A stretch of 64,000 bases of DNA from Notolepis coatsorum (GCA_963971535.1 OZ020592.1:120894690-120958689), one strand, 5' to 3'. Shown: positions 11,816 to 23,985, counted from the stretch's first letter. Made by a program: numbers and translations. The notes: generated by a model from the sequence alone, not told the origin.

Positions 11816-14483
11816 GTGCCTCGGTAGATCCCCACTTGAAGTGATGTGATGGTAGGAGAAGAGTTGGAAAACAAGGATACGTTGACATCATATCTTTATT
11901 TTCTCTCTCACTATTTTCGAGAAAATACGGCGATATTGTCTTCGTACTGGAGTGTCTGGAAGATGATGATCATTCTAAAAATCCTCCACCGGTTTTCGTA
12001 TTGGGAGTTTGCGCCGCTACATGCCTTTCCAACTGCAGTCCTTGCTGTGTGCTGGTTGCGGTAAAGACACAGCTGGGCTGTAGGACGCGCCGCTGTTGTG
12101 AGAAGCGGTGGGTTCCAGGTTTGGTGAGTTATGTTTTGCTGGCAAGCTCCACTTGTCTGTTAGTGCTATGGGGGCTAGTTGACAATGTTTATGAAAACCG
12201 GCCCCAGACTAGGGTCCTTTGTTCAGCCTCTTAGGCGACAGAAGACCTTGGTCTGAAGCCCATTATAGTTTAACTAGTGGGCCACGACCATTAACACTGG
12301 TGATCCCTGTGTTTTCTGGACGAGTGGATGTTTTCTCTGTCACTGTGAGCCCCATCTTTCATATCCAAATGAGAGTATTCCTCACGAGGAAATATGGGCA
12401 TAGATGTTCGGTAGCGGAAGATCTGTGTTCAAGTCAGCTACAGGCCATTTGGGTATTGTGCTGGCTCCGTCGGGTGTTGGTAAAATCACCGTTGTAAAAC
12501 TGTGTTAACATCTTGTTTCTCTTTTCTCTTAAAAAGTGAGGAGGGTTTCAGAACGGCGGCCTGTCTGAGTGAGTGTTATATCATTGTGTACAAGTTCAGG
12601 TGATAGCTGTTTAGCTTACGTACTAGTGGTGGCCTACTGTTAGCCAGTCAGCTGTTAGCTGCGGCGCTAGCCTGCTGTGATCACTAGGTGGCCTACCTGG
12701 CTAGGCTAGGAAACGTTAGCTTGCTGCTATTGGCCGAGGCCCAGCGCGGGGTGGCTCCGGCCCCTCGCGCGCCGCCGCGGTTCCCAACTCCCCTCTCCCT
12801 CACGGGGAGAGGCGGGGGGGATTCGAAGCTCCCCTCTGGTTGCGTGCGCTGTTCGCTCGGCGTCTCGCGGGCAGGGGCGGTAGCGACCGACGGTTAGAGC
12901 GGCCGTTAGCTTAATGCTACTCTGTTGAACGTGCTTTGATTATAACATGTTTTAAACACTCTTGACTACGACGTCATCTTTGACAGAGGATGTTCGTCGA
13001 ACCTGCCCTGGGCCAGGACGGCAAGGACTGCGTCAACAAGAGGGACCGTAGCGACGGGATGGAGCGGCGACGCTGCCCAGATTGACAACACAGGACGGCT
13101 GTGTTTACTACGGTGCCTTGAGACTGCACTTCGCTTGATCTACGCTCCGGGTAGGCAAGGTTTGGCCAGACCTTGTACACTTCTTCTGGCTTTCCCTTCT
13201 AAATGTTTTGTAAATAACAATGTTTTCCAAAAACGAGTGTTGCTGCACTACATTTAGGATACGACACGAGTTATGTGTGAATTGTCTTGTCACTGGTATT
13301 TAGCTTCTCCATGCAAATCGGGTTGTTGTTACAGATGTGAAAATGATCTGGTTTGTTGTGTTGAGAAACATCATGTGTGTTTATATGTACCGTGTACTCA
13401 CAACTAAGGGGGTTAACTAACCTATAAAGCTATGCTTAGTGACAAATGAGTAAAGAATGATTCTTTTCTTAGCCTGTAATGACAATGAACAGTGTGTTCA
13501 CATATTAACAGGTTTTCCTGTTTTAACTGGCCGTATTAAGGGTAAAGTAGGAGGATTGTGTTTCCCCCCGGTTCCCTGGGGACTTCTTCATCCTCCTCTC
13601 AGACATGTTGTTGCACTACATTGTGTCACTGTGTGGTAGGGATACGATGTAACCCTTAGCTTGATTGCTGAGGTTGTGCTAAAACAGCTGGAGAAACTTT
13701 ATTTTCCTAAAAGAAAAGATTGTTTGGTCGCTTTCGTGTGTGCTTAGCAAGGCCTGTGGCCCATACTAATCGAGAATTATGTATTCTCTCATTATGAAAA
13801 ACGGCGTTCCTCTGTAGAGTGTTTTTGCCATTTTTTGTAGGTGATGATGGGTTGTGTGTGTCATGTGACCTACAACTGGGTTGGACTGGCCACAGAAGCA
13901 CATGTGTAAGTTTGGTACCGGGGCTCTTGGAGAGCCCTCTCTATTCTGTGTTTTTTCCTTAGTAAAAATCAGATAGCAGGTTAGCTCATGCGCTGTGTGA
14001 AGCTGTCAGACGCTTCATAGAGCTGACTATGACTGTGTCATACTCTCTTTTTGTCATTACATCGTATCATGGGTGTGGGGTCGTAAAGGGGTGAACTGGT
14101 AACCTTTCCTTCCCCTTTTTTCTGTTGGTCAGGGGTAAACCCACCTGTCCTTCAAGGTTCCTGTCACGTTGCGGTTCGACACGTTACAGGGTGAGGGGGG
14201 GGGGGGGGGGGGGTGGGAGTTTCCTGGTCCCACGGCCTGGAATATTGGGCGTGTGCACCGCAGAAATTCCCCCGCCATAGAGTACGTCACCGTGCGCGTC
14301 TCTGTTGGTAGGACTTCCGTGTGCTGTTCAGGTCCATGTGATGGATCTGTTTCGGGGGGTGGTCAGGGCTCCTCCTCACCAAGCTCCTATTCGGGCCTTC
14401 TGTGAGTTGGGACTCCTTCCGTGAGGAGGGAGCCTCCTTCAGAGTACAGAGCCTCCTCCTCAGATTGTCAAGGTGAGTGGACC
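11816..14483 (+). other. Element A body, left part: no recognisable gene
   Basis: Weakly coding-like stretch at 11846-12110, with a GTGAGT donor-like site at 12123 and an acceptor-like TTTCAG near 12550. The same region exists in inverted sister B (32030-32800). Contains GCTAGC/GTTAGC-rich runs (12600-12740) and a CpG-rich patch (12735-12900). No protein family identified. Confidence 0.5.
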
Positions 14484-14491
14484 CTCTAGAA

Positions 14492-15400
14492 CAGGGGTGG
14501 GCAATTATTTTTCCCGGGGGGCCGAATGAGCAACTGAAAATATGTTGGGGGGCCGGGCCAAAATTCCAAACTCAATTATGCATAATATACATTTTATTTC
14601 TATATAAAAAGCAGTAAATGGCATTGTTTTGACCCCTGGTAAGAATGTATGTTATTATTTGGCAATTAAAAGGTGAGGTTAGCTTTCAAAAATAGAATTT
14701 ATTCAAATAGAATTTATTTCCAAAATGATAAACAAAATGTGAAACTTTAATAACAAAGGGCATTTTGAGTTTCATATACTATTGAAACAAGGATTTTCTT
14801 AGCTTTCTAAAGACATCACTTCATCTTATAGCAAAAATAAACAAGACATGTCACTGAACTGTGTAAAGAAAAGTGTCCCAGTTTTGTAGCCTTTTTTACT
14901 TTACATGCCTATATTAAACATTTAAGAAAAAAAAATATCAAGTGTCCCATTTCACTTGTTATATTTCCACATTTTAGTGTTCTTCAGTTCTTTTTTGTTT
15001 CATTCAGTGTGAGAAATCCAGTCTCTGTTGAGCTTTAACAAGTCCATCAAAGTCAGGTTGCATGTCTGAGGTGGAGATGCGAAGCACAGCTGCCAGATGT
15101 TCATCAGTGAGAGAGGATCTGTACCTGGACTTGGTAAACGAGAATGAGAATGTCTGTTCACATATGTAGGTGGATCCAAAGAGAACCAACATCTTCTGAG
15201 CATGTCTCCTAAGCGTATATTGTGCGTGTGAACGTTGACATGAAAAGAAAAAAGTAAAAAAAAAATATATATATATTAAAAAAAAGATTTTTTTTAATTT
15301 TTTTTTAATTTTTTTTTATTATCATGTAATCTTTCGCGGGCCGGTCAGAATCATCCCGCGGGCCGGATGCGGCCCGCGGGCCGTACAATGCCCAGGTCTG
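14492..15400 (-). mobile_element. hAT element E inside element A
   Basis: 909-bp element with termini CAGGGGTGGGCAATT and TGCCCAGGTCTG, flanked by a perfect 8-bp TSD CTCTAGAA (14484-14491 and 15401-15408). Sister element B has the uninterrupted target (CCCTCTAGAAGGG near 30150), which proves the insertion. It is a deletion derivative keeping only the 3' part of a transposase gene. Confidence 0.93.
15004..15192 (-). pseudogene. hAT transposase C-terminal dimerisation remnant
   Basis: Antisense frame reads FGSTYICEQTFSF, then KSRYRSSLTDEHL and VLRISTSDMQPDF, ending DFSH-stop. This matches the hAT C-terminal dimerisation region (GSTYxCEQxFS, then KSRxRSxLTDxHL) shared by hAT transposases and GTF2IRD2/ZBED-type domesticated proteins. 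A small in-frame change sits between the two blocks. The catalytic RNase H-like core is absent. Confidence 0.75.
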
Positions 15401-15408
15401 CTCTAGAA

Positions 15409-16337
15409 GGAGTCCTACTCTATTGTGTATGTATTCGATTCAATTCGATTATTGAGTGTGTATGGGTTCAGTGCCTCCTCCCCGGAGAGCCCTAAAACCA
15501 ATTTTTTTACATGGCTCAAAGTGCAATATATTCTTTTCAATCTGTACAGCTCCGTGGGAAGTCTCTCTGGGGATTCCCGTCTCCTTCCTATGGGAGGGTG
15601 GTGGGATGTAAAAATGTGAAAAAATTTTACCCCCGGCTGTGTAGACTGGGATACATACTGTTGGTGCTTCCTTCTTTTCTACTAAAAAGAGTTGGAGTTA
15701 GGAAGTATCACACCCCTCTTGTCGTTCCCCTGGGCGCCTTGGGGATTCAATGACAGGTCTAAATAGCCTGTTCATTGATGTGGGTGTGTCCCGACGCACG
15801 TATAGTGCTAGCTCGGGGTGTTCTGTAAACAGGCGACTGACTGGCACGCCTTGGTTGCTTGAGGTTAAAACGGCGTTTTTATAAAGCAACTGGGATGGAG
15901 GTTTTTCCTCTTCCGACGACCAAATCCGACGACCTGGTTTGGTTATCGACGGATTCTCGTTCATATCTGGGGGATGATGACGGAATGGATCTGAACATAT
16001 GTAGAAGGGTCTCACGCCCTGGGGGTGGGCCACCGGGCGCGGTTCGCCCGAACATCTGGGTGGCGCCTTCTTTTCATGTTTAAGATCAACACGCATATCT
16101 GCCCCTTCTCCTGGAGTAGGCATGTCGGCGTGGTTAGGGCACGGGACTGGTTCTGGTCACGCTGGTCCGGATCAGTTGAACCCGTTGTCCGCCGGGGATG
16201 CAGATCTGCTGTTCTGGTACCCTGAGGGACTTGGGCTTTTTTCAGGGGGATAAATGCCAGGTCGGTCCGGGTGTCACAGGGTTAAGCGCTATGGAGACCC
16301 TGGTTGGGTACATTTTTTACTCAGCACTGTCGTAATG
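15409..16337 (+). other. Element A body, middle: conserved with B, function unknown
   Basis: Aligns with 29230-30150 (reverse) in B with scattered indels. Short frames are partly conserved (for example one reading VYGFSASSPESPK and one reading LNPLSAGDADLLFWYPEG) but are broken in one or both copies. I do not recognise the product. It may be decayed gag-like sequence or simply non-coding cargo. Confidence 0.4.
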
Positions 16338-16450
16338 GCTTACGGCCATGCCAACCTGTACTCGTCAGATCTCGGCCGCTACACAGGTTGGTCCTGGTTA
16401 GTACTTGGTTGGGAGACCGCCTGGGAATACCAAGTACGGTGTGCTTGGGG
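16338..16450 (+). ncRNA. 5S rRNA-derived module in element A
   Basis: Begins GCTTACGGCCATGCC, keeps CCTGGTTAGTACTTGG and GGGAGACCGCCTGGGAATAC (box C region of the 5S internal promoter), and ends near the 5S 3' stem (AAGTACGGTGTGCTT). The box A region is degenerate (CGGCCGCTACACAGG instead of CGGAAGCTAAGCAGG). There is no T-run terminator. The same module lies at the same place in sister B (29108-29225), so it belongs to the element family and is not an independent insertion. It is a derived sequence, not a functional 5S gene. Confidence 0.85.
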
Positions 16451-17592
16451 CTGGTTCTCCATTCTTTTTCGCTCCTCTCTCACGCATGGCGAAGAGGGGC
16501 CTGTTGGGGTGGTCTTTGACCTCCTCTGGTGACCCTGTGCTTCCCGTATCACCGGGCCCGGTCCGAAGTCATGTTTCGTCGACCCGTAGGCCTGGGTTAA
16601 CCCTTTTTTGAAAACTGAAACACTTGTACTGCGGTATAGCCGGTGTATACTCGCAGGTGTGTTTTGGAGTTTTTTTCTTGAGGGGTTATAGGAACAACCA
16701 CCGCATTGGGTAACACCAAGGTGGTTGATTCCCTGGTGTGTTGGAGCAGTGTCAACTCCCGGGTTCACCGGTTGAGGGTGCCCCTGCACGTTCATGACGT
16801 CTGCCAATCGTGTCAGCCTTCTCTGCCTCAACCCCTCTGGGTGGGGGCTTTTTAAATGGAGGCTTGGTCATGCAACAACGCCAGCTTACGCCCCTTCCGC
16901 CGGCGCGGCTGTGTTCAGCTGTCCCCTCTGGCGCCTATCTCGTCCGCAGTCTCCAGGCTAGGGTTAACAGCCTGTTGCCTGGTTTTTTCCCCGGTGCGCT
17001 GCCTGCTTCCGTTTTTTGTGTGCTTACGGCCATGCTGACTGCCTGTTCTGCAGGGTCAGTGTGCCAGGCGGTGTACTATTGGGGGGACAGGGCCCGCTCG
17101 GCTGAGGGGCCTTTGTCTGAATACGCTGGCGATGTGGGGGGCGGGGTCACTAAGTGCCCACCTGGTGGGGTCTTGATGCTGGCATCATGGACTTCTCCGG
17201 GCCCCCGTTCCAGGGGGTCCAGTCCCTTTGGTGGGTCTGGGTCTTCCTTCGCGCTCCGCTGCTACGGCCTTGCCACAGGGTTGGGTTTGCCCTTGACCCC
17301 GTGATTCTGGGGGCAGTAACGAGGTTGTTCCCTCCGTTCGTTCCCGGGTGGCATGCGGGTTGTGCGTGTGTGTAGTCGTGGGGTCAAGCCACGGTCTGCT
17401 CACCCTGTGCGTTGAGTTGCTTGAGTGCCTCTTCGCACGGTCGGGTCCGTCGCCCTCCCGTGAAGCCCCCAATAGGGGGGGTGCCCTGCATTAGGGGGGG
17501 TCGGGGGGGCTCGGCCCTCCCTGTTCTGATGGTTGTGGGGGGCTTTCAGCGGGGTGTATTTGTCGGCCGATGGCTCTCACTCGGCCTCCCTT
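16451..17592 (+). other. Element A body, right part
   Basis: GC-rich, aligns with 27843-29107 of B (reverse) except that B has one additional 115-bp 5S module. A degenerate GCTTACGGCCATGC (near 17024) resembles a 5S 5' end only. Antisense frame 16379-16831 is partly kept in B but lacks family similarity, so I do not call a gene. Confidence 0.5.
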
Positions 17593-18650
17593 GTGCAGAG
17601 AGTGACGCCGAGCGAGAGCCATACGATACAGAACGTTAGGTTATGACTATAACCAAGTTCTGTTAGCACTTTAACTGCCAGAAGACGTTTTTAGGCATCC
17701 TTCCCCGCCATGCTCAAGGTGCCGAAGACGCCGTATCTCGTCTTTGATATCAATATTTCAAAAATCTGTGATCGGATTCATATTTCCCATCCGCTGGCCT
17801 GAGACCCACCAAAAACCCCCACGAACCCTCCAGCGGTTCAAGAGCGCCATCTGGTGGCCGATCGGCGCAATCGCCCAACAGGAAGCCACTTGGACGATGT
17901 GCTATTCACCCACACCACTTCCGGGCACTCGGTACATGTCCCGGGACTCGAGCTCGTCACAACACACAGCGATCCGTTGCCAATAACTCGATAAACAACA
18001 TGATTTGGACGTATATACCATTATACAACCTGAAAATGGTTCATCTGGATAAACATCCCATAATCTAAAACGGTCTACACCACGCTGATCGTCCAACGGC
18101 GCAAGGAAGATACGGTAAGATTCAGCGTTATTTTTGAACGTGTTCGATATAAACTGCTCTGATGAACATATGACCCACACTAGATGAATGATATAACGCT
18201 GCCCACGGAATTATAAACGATCCCCCGCCCATCCGGTCAACATCAGATGATACGTAGAAACTTCTAGAAGTACGTCCAATTGAAATTTTTTATATCACGC
18301 CGATTGCCATCAAACTGTATTTCATCATCAATATAATGCATTTGGGGCTATAGATAACGTTCTGGAGAAAGCTGCAGAAAGAGATGAAAACATACTTATA
18401 CATTAGACCATATTTTACTATGAATATGTGAATGAAAAAGTTTAACGTTGCTACACAATGAACAATACATATAGGACTTTGAATGGGCCCTAATAATGGC
18501 AATCTAGCAATAGGATTTAAAAGGTTATAGCCCTGCAAAGAAGGGGAACTTATCCATAGACAAATAGAGCTGGCAACAGATGGTATATCATGAATTTAAC
18601 CTCCGGCAGCCAAAGTGTTAGTATGGTGATGCTCGGCGTCCGACGCCGCT
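17593..18650 (+). repeat. Element A internal complementary region, split by a transposon
   Basis: 17593-17633 is the reverse complement of the left outer end. 17634-17666 plus 18622-18650 is the reverse complement of the right outer end, including GGTTAT-GACT-ATAACC. In DIRS elements this region templates circle closure. A piggyBac-like element now interrupts it. Confidence 0.85.
17667..18617 (+). mobile_element. piggyBac-like MITE C1
   Basis: 951 bp with termini CACTTTAACTGCC and GGCAGCCAAAGTG, flanked by TTAG on both sides (17663-17666, 18618-18621), a variant of the usual TTAA. Two sister copies (25171-27184 and 27361-33800, net about 950 bp) have TTAA. No transposase is visible, so it is non-autonomous. 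Confidence 0.88.
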
Positions 18651-18686
18651 GCAGCCCTTGATCTCGCCTTGTGGTGAAAGCTTGGG

Positions 18687-18834
18687 AAGGAGGCGAGTGG
18701 GTGGCCCCACCCCTGCTTATATGGGTAAGCTGATAGGGGTGTGGTCAGACAAATATTGGGATTAAAGGTACATTGTGGTCTTTATTCAGTGCGCGTGCAC
18801 GTGTGCGAGGACAGTGCAGAGAGTGACGCCGAGC
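18687..18834 (+). repeat. Element A right inverted terminal repeat
   Basis: Identical in inverse to 11648-11795. The outer part continues GTCACTATACTAACAGAACTTGGTTATAGTCATAAC and is then split by a hAT insertion; the final CTAACG lies at 20045-20050. Confidence 0.9.
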
Positions 18835-18870
18835 GTCACTATACTAACAGAACTTGGTTATAGTCATAAC

Positions 18871-20036
18871 CAGTGATGCCACAGATTACTTGTAAAAGTA
18901 ATCTGATTACTGATTACTGATTACTCCTTTAAAAAGTAATCTAAGTTACTTTACTGATTACTTGATTATCAGAGTAACTTAGTTACTTTGAAAGTAACTA
19001 GGTTACGAAGTCGTCGTCGTTCCCCCAACAGTTTTTTTTAAACGCTTTATTGAAAGTGCATAAATTGTTTTTAACTTGTTTCTCTGCACATAACGTAAAT
19101 TGTTAAACTAGTGCTTCAGCTTCTGTACCATCAAGTATGGTAAAGCAACAGTCTATGATGCTCACAGCATTAGAGCAGCCAGCCAGTGGTTTTACAAAAC
19201 CAGTGTATCACATCTAACAAATGCAGGCTGAACTATTCAATTATATCAACTGTAACTATTAAATTGTTTTTATAAATGTCTCTCTATAAACATACAATCA
19301 GTCTCTCTTTAACATGTAAATTAACTGTAAATCTGGCAAATAAGAGCTTTTGCTCTGCCACCATCAACCCTCCTGTACCTAGTCGAAGCGTCGGCTAGTG
19401 TTGTGATTCCAGATGCTTTCAATGCAATTGGATGTGCTGTTTTTAGCGGTAGACAGTATTTTGTTTCCTCCGCATATGAATAAACGTGAAGTAGTGACTG
19501 AGGCTACGTTTAGACGAGCGTTTTGGGGTGGAATTCTGAACAGAAACCGCAAAAGTCATCTTGCGGTTTCACTTTTAATTTTGCCAAGCGTTTTGGGGTG
19601 GAATTCTCCGACGACGGAGCCCTGCTGTCACACGATTGGCGCATATGTCACATGACGTGCTGTGAAGACCCGCCCTACTCTGCCTCTGATTCGCAGACTG
19701 TGGATGGGGAATGTGATTGGACCAAAGCAGAGTCACTCAGAGACAGAGGGACCAGTCACGCCGCGGGACACATTCTTGTATTTAACCCTTTCACTGCCAC
19801 ACCACGTCACTCCCAAAAGAAAAACAGCTCAAAATGTATTTTTGACTGTCGAAAACTAAATAAAATACTGCATTCCGCCTGCATTATGAATTTATGATGA
19901 GATAGTAATGAAATAGTAATGCACAGCCACTTGGACAAGTAACTGCAATCAGATTACTGGCTTTTAAAGATTAACGCGTTAGATTACTATTTTCGGGGAA
20001 AAGTAATCAGATTACAATAATTTACTGGCATCACTG
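18871..20036. mobile_element. hAT MITE D in the right end of element A
   Basis: 1,166 bp with termini CAGTGATGCCA and TGGCATCACTG, subterminal runs of GTAATCAGATTAC, and a perfect 8-bp TSD GTCATAAC (18863-18870 and 20037-20044). The TSD splits element A's terminal dyad, so D is younger. No transposase is seen. GCGTTTTGGGGTGGAATTCT occurs twice at 19519-19610, a short internal duplication. Confidence 0.92.
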
Positions 20037-20134
20037 GTCATAACCTAACGTTCTTTAGCCGGCAAGGGAAATCATACAGCCGGACAAGTTAAGTATCCTG
20101 AATATGGCATCCTTGTAAACACACATCTTTTGAT

Positions 20135-20460
20135 AAACATGTTTCATGATAGATTAATATTATGTATTTATTACCATGGTTCAGGATAGATTAATGTTGT
20201 GTATTTATTACCATGGTTCAGGATAGATTAATGTTGTGTATTTATTACCATGGTTCAGGATAGATTAATGTTGTGTATTTATTAACATGGTTCAGGATAG
20301 TATTATCTTTTGATAAACATGGTTCATGATAGATTAGTATTATGTATTTATTACCAATGTTTCAGGATAGATTAGTATTATGTATTTATTACCAATGTTT
20401 CAGGATAGATTAGTATTATGTATTCATTACCATGGTTCAGGATAGTATTATCTTTTGATA
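20135..20460 (+). repeat. 37-bp minisatellite
   Basis: About eight copies of a 37-bp AT-rich unit containing CCATGGTTCAGGATAGATTA, some with an internal deletion. The 20051-20134 flank shows nothing recognisable. Confidence 0.9.
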
Positions 20461-20590
20461 CACACCACAACACGTCTCTCTGGTCCATATGACTGAAACA
20501 GAAGTTCCCAGAAGATGGAACAGCCTTGTCAGAATAATGGCATGGAAGCTTGAGTAGAGGTCTCTGTGTTCTGTCCAGTCACTTCCCCAA

Positions 20591-20944
20591 CGTATCCATC
20601 ACAATCATCACAACGTATCCATCACAATCATAACAACGTATCCATCACAATCATCACAACGTATCCATCACAATCATCACAACGTATCCATCACAATCAT
20701 CATAACGTATCCATCACAATCATAATAACGTATCCATCACAATCATAATAACGTATCCATCACAATCATAATAACGTATCCATCACAATCATCACAACGT
20801 ATCCATCACAATCATCACAACGTATCCATCACAATCATCATAACGTATCCATCACAATCATAATAACGTATCCATCACAATCATCACAACGTATCCATCA
20901 CAATCATCACAACGTATCCATCACAATCATCACAACGTATCCAT
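20591..20944 (+). repeat. 23-bp minisatellite, left part
   Basis: Tandem 23-bp unit (CGTATCCATCACAATCATCA plus CAA, with CATAA and AATAA variants). It is interrupted by the LINE at 20945 and resumes at 21645. Confidence 0.95.
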
Positions 20945-21133
20945 ACATTTACATTTACATTTAGTCATTTAGCTGACGCTTTTATCCAAAGCGACTTACA
21001 AGTTCTGTACGACAAGCCATCAGGAAGGGCACAACTCTTATCAGCTGAGCAACAATGCTCATCAAAGTGTTGAGTGCTACAGTGTAGGTTAGTTTATTAG
21101 GACAAGTGCATGACAGTACGGTTAGTTAGGGTT

Positions 21134-21170
<37 letters not shown>

Positions 21171-21644
21171 TAATGGTTGAAGAAGTGCGTCTTTAGTCGA
21201 CGGCGAAAGATTGGACGTGATTCGGCTGTCCTAACTGGGGTGGGTAGTTCATTCCACCATTGTGGGGCAAGGACTGAGAATAGGCGACTTCTCTTTGATG
21301 ACCCTCCCGGAGCTTGGATAGGAGTAGGTCTGAGGCGGCCAGAAGATGCAGAGCGTAGGGGTCTTGAGGGTGTGTAGTTAGAGACCATTGACCGGAGGTA
21401 GGCGGGAGCGGTTCCCTTTGCCGCACGGTATGCTAGGTCGAGGGCCTTGAAGCGGATTCGTGCAGCAATGGGGAGCCAGTGCAGGTCCCTAAGAAGTGGG
21501 GTGACATGGGCCGACTTCGGTAGGTTTGAGATCAGGCGGGCCGCTGCGTTCTGAATGAGTTGAAGAGGCTTAGTGGCAGTGGCCGGGAGGCCAGCGAGCA
21601 GTGCGTTGCAGTAGTCGAGGCGGGAGATGACTGTTGATTGGACG
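20945..21644 (-). mobile_element. 5'-truncated L2-type LINE
   Basis: On the minus strand a LINE C-terminal coding end is followed by a 3' UTR and the tail TAAATGTAAATGTAAATGT, which is L2-like. A poly(A) run of about 33 sits inside the element next to the stop. It lies wholly within a 23-bp minisatellite, with at most 2 bp (AT) duplicated at the junctions. Confidence 0.85.
21122..21643 (-). pseudogene. L2-clade LINE ORF2 C-terminal fragment
   Basis: Reads VQSTVISRLDYCNALLAGLP, then LQLIQNAAARLISNLP, HVTPLLRDLHWLPIAARI and APQWWNELPTPVRTAES, ending RLKTHFFNHYL. These are the conserved post-RT C-terminal motifs of L2/CR1-type LINEs (SRLDYCN, QNAAARL, LHWLP, WN-LP). The frame is uninterrupted for about 165 codons. 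The first residues of the apparent open frame (upstream of 21643) belong to the minisatellite. The RT catalytic domain is missing through 5' truncation. Confidence 0.85.
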
Positions 21645-22130
21645 ATCACAATCATCATAACGTATCCATCACAATCATCACAACGTATCCATCACAATCA
21701 TAATAACGTATCCATCACAATCATCACAACGTATCCATCACAATCATAATAACGTATCCATCACAATCATAATAACGTATCCATCACAATCATAATAACG
21801 TATCCATCACAATCATCACAACGTATCCATCACAATCATAATAACATATCCATCACAATCATCACAACTTATCCATCACAATCATCACAACGTTTCCATC
21901 ACAATCATAATAACGTATCCATCACAATCATAATAACGTATCCATCACAATCATAATAACGGATCCATCACAATCATCATAACGTATCCATCACAATCAT
22001 CATAACGTATCCATCACAATCATAATAAGAACGTATCCATCACAATCATAATAATAACGTATCTATCACAATCATAATAAGAACGTATCCATCACAATCA
22101 TAATAACGTATCCATCACAATCATAATAAG
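21645..22130 (+). repeat. 23-bp minisatellite, right part
   Basis: Continuation of the 20591-20944 array after the LINE. Units with AATAATAA and AATAAGAA extensions accumulate towards the right end. Confidence 0.95.
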
Positions 22131-22199
22131 GTAATCATGTGCGATGTCATTACCCCCCAGATGTGATGAAAATGTGACAATGCAAAATGACTGGAATCA

Positions 22200-23220
22200 G
22201 GCTGCGGTTACACTAGGGCCATGTTCGTTTCGTTTTATTCGCCTTTCAGAACGCTGCGTGTTGGCAGGCAAGCAAGAGTTAAGTTAGACGTCGTTTTGTC
22301 TTGTCTACTATATACATGTAGTACAATGCCAAAGCAGTAGGCGGCGATGTAGTTCAAACATGAAGGCCATTTTCAACCAATCAGAAAGGTTGAATGAGAC
22401 ACTCCACATACTGCTCAAAATCTCAAAAGCCACCATCTTTATACCTCGCATGAGCCATTTAGCCACATAGCATTTATTTTTCAGCAAGAAATAAAGTGCA
22501 ATAAACAAAAACGGATACATTCACTGTGTGTTCTGCCTCATTTGTTGATGATTTGTTGATGAAACAAAACTAACATCAATGCAATTGACCACCAAGTGCG
22601 GAGTTTAGTCTCACAAAAAGATCGTCGCCGATTTTGTTAGCTTATGTGCTAACGTGATTGGGATATGCCAGTATAACAGTATAGCATTGTGGCTAGCAGC
22701 GAAGTTTGTTAGCTTACGTGCTAACGTGATTGGGATATGCCATTATAACAGTATAGCATTGTGGCTAGCAGCTTGGTAACGTTAATGCTAGCAGAATGAA
22801 TGGGTGTAAACTTTATTTAACAGATTGCAGAATGGGTACAATACAATATGGCTCAATACAAACAATTGTTAAGGGATGCAGACTGTTGTAGCTTGGACTG
22901 AGCTCCTTATAACAATAACTTGACAACACATGGTAGCTGCAGCTACTTGGGACAGCTCTGCTGTAAACACTGGAAATAACCGTGCAGGTTTCTACTGCGC
23001 ATGGGCATTGGGCAGAACGGCTCCGTATCCGGCTCGCGCAGATTACATGGCACCATTGTTGGCGAGTTTCGAAAACGAAAACACCTTTTGAGCGTTCCCG
23101 CTAGGGGAATTTTTCTGCTTCTGCTTCTGTTTTCCTGCCAAAACGGCGTTTCTTTTTAACTTGGACATGCAAACGAAATCATTCAGCAACAAAAACAAAA
23201 ACCCCAGTGTAACCATGGCC
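22200..23220. mobile_element. TIR DNA element R (3-bp TSD TCA)
   Basis: Termini GGCTGCGGTTACACTAG and AGTGTAACCATGGCC form an imperfect inverted repeat flanked by TCA (22197-22199, 23221-23223). A 3-bp TSD suggests PIF/Harbinger, but no transposase is visible. Inside are a near-exact 72-bp tandem duplication (22634-22776, with GTTAGCTTA and GCTAACGTGATTGGGATATG) and a LINE-H 3' UTR fragment (22795-22915). Confidence 0.6.
22795..22915 (-). mobile_element. LINE-H 3' UTR fragment
   Basis: TTTAACAGATTGCAGAATGG, then GGCTCAATACA and CAATTGTTAAGGG. This is the antisense tail of the LINE family seen complete at 51653-53150. Confidence 0.75.
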
Positions 23221-23259
23221 TCAGAGTCAGAAGCGCTTCCCCCAAAGCCACACACATAG

Positions 23260-23260
23260 G

Positions 23261-23347
<87 letters not shown>

Positions 23348-23354
23348 GAACACA

Positions 23355-23392
<38 letters not shown>

Positions 23393-23911
23393 AACACACA
23401 CACACACACACACACAGAGGAACACACACATACACACAGAGGAACACACACACAGGAACACACACACCCACAGAGGAACACACACACACACAGAGGAACA
23501 CACACACACAGGAACACACACGCACACACACAGGAACACACACACACACACACACAGAGGAACACACACATACACACACAGAGGAACACACACACAGGAA
23601 CACACACACACACACACACACACACAGAGGAACACACACACACAGAGGAACACACACACACACACAGGAACATACACACACACACACACACAGAGGAACA
23701 CACACACACTCACACACACACACACACACACACACAGGAACACACACACACACATAGGAACACGCACACACACACACACACACACAGAGGAACACACACA
23801 CACACAGAGGAACACACACACAGGAACACACACACACACACAGAGGAACACACACACACACACACACAGAGGAACACACACATACACACGCAGAGGAACA
23901 CACACACAGGA

Positions 23912-23985
<74 letters not shown>

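Larger units (their letters stand above)
11628..20050 (+). mobile_element. DIRS-like non-autonomous element A
   Basis: Bounded on the left by TTCTGTATCGTATGGC and on the right by ATAACCTAACG. It has 148-bp identical inverted terminal repeats (11648-11795 and 18687-18834) and an internal complementary region (ICR) whose two halves are the reverse complements of the outer ends. This is the DIRS hallmark. There is no flanking TSD, as expected for tyrosine-recombinase integration. Three later insertions (14492-15400, 17667-18617, 18871-20036) inflate it from about 5.4 kb. The body carries a 5S rRNA-derived module but no RT, RNase H or recombinase that I can recognise in any frame. Open frames present are short and not family-like. 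Sister copy: 27509-33002 (inverted). Confidence 0.8.

Noticed and set aside
16379..16831. Antisense ORF in element A, partly shared with 28436-29155 in B
   Set aside because: Shared only because the elements are homologous; it runs antisense through the 5S module, its ends differ between copies, and no family features are present.
20591..22130. Possible CRISPR-like array of 23-bp repeats
   Set aside because: Units are contiguous without spacers, and the genome is a vertebrate; it is a minisatellite.
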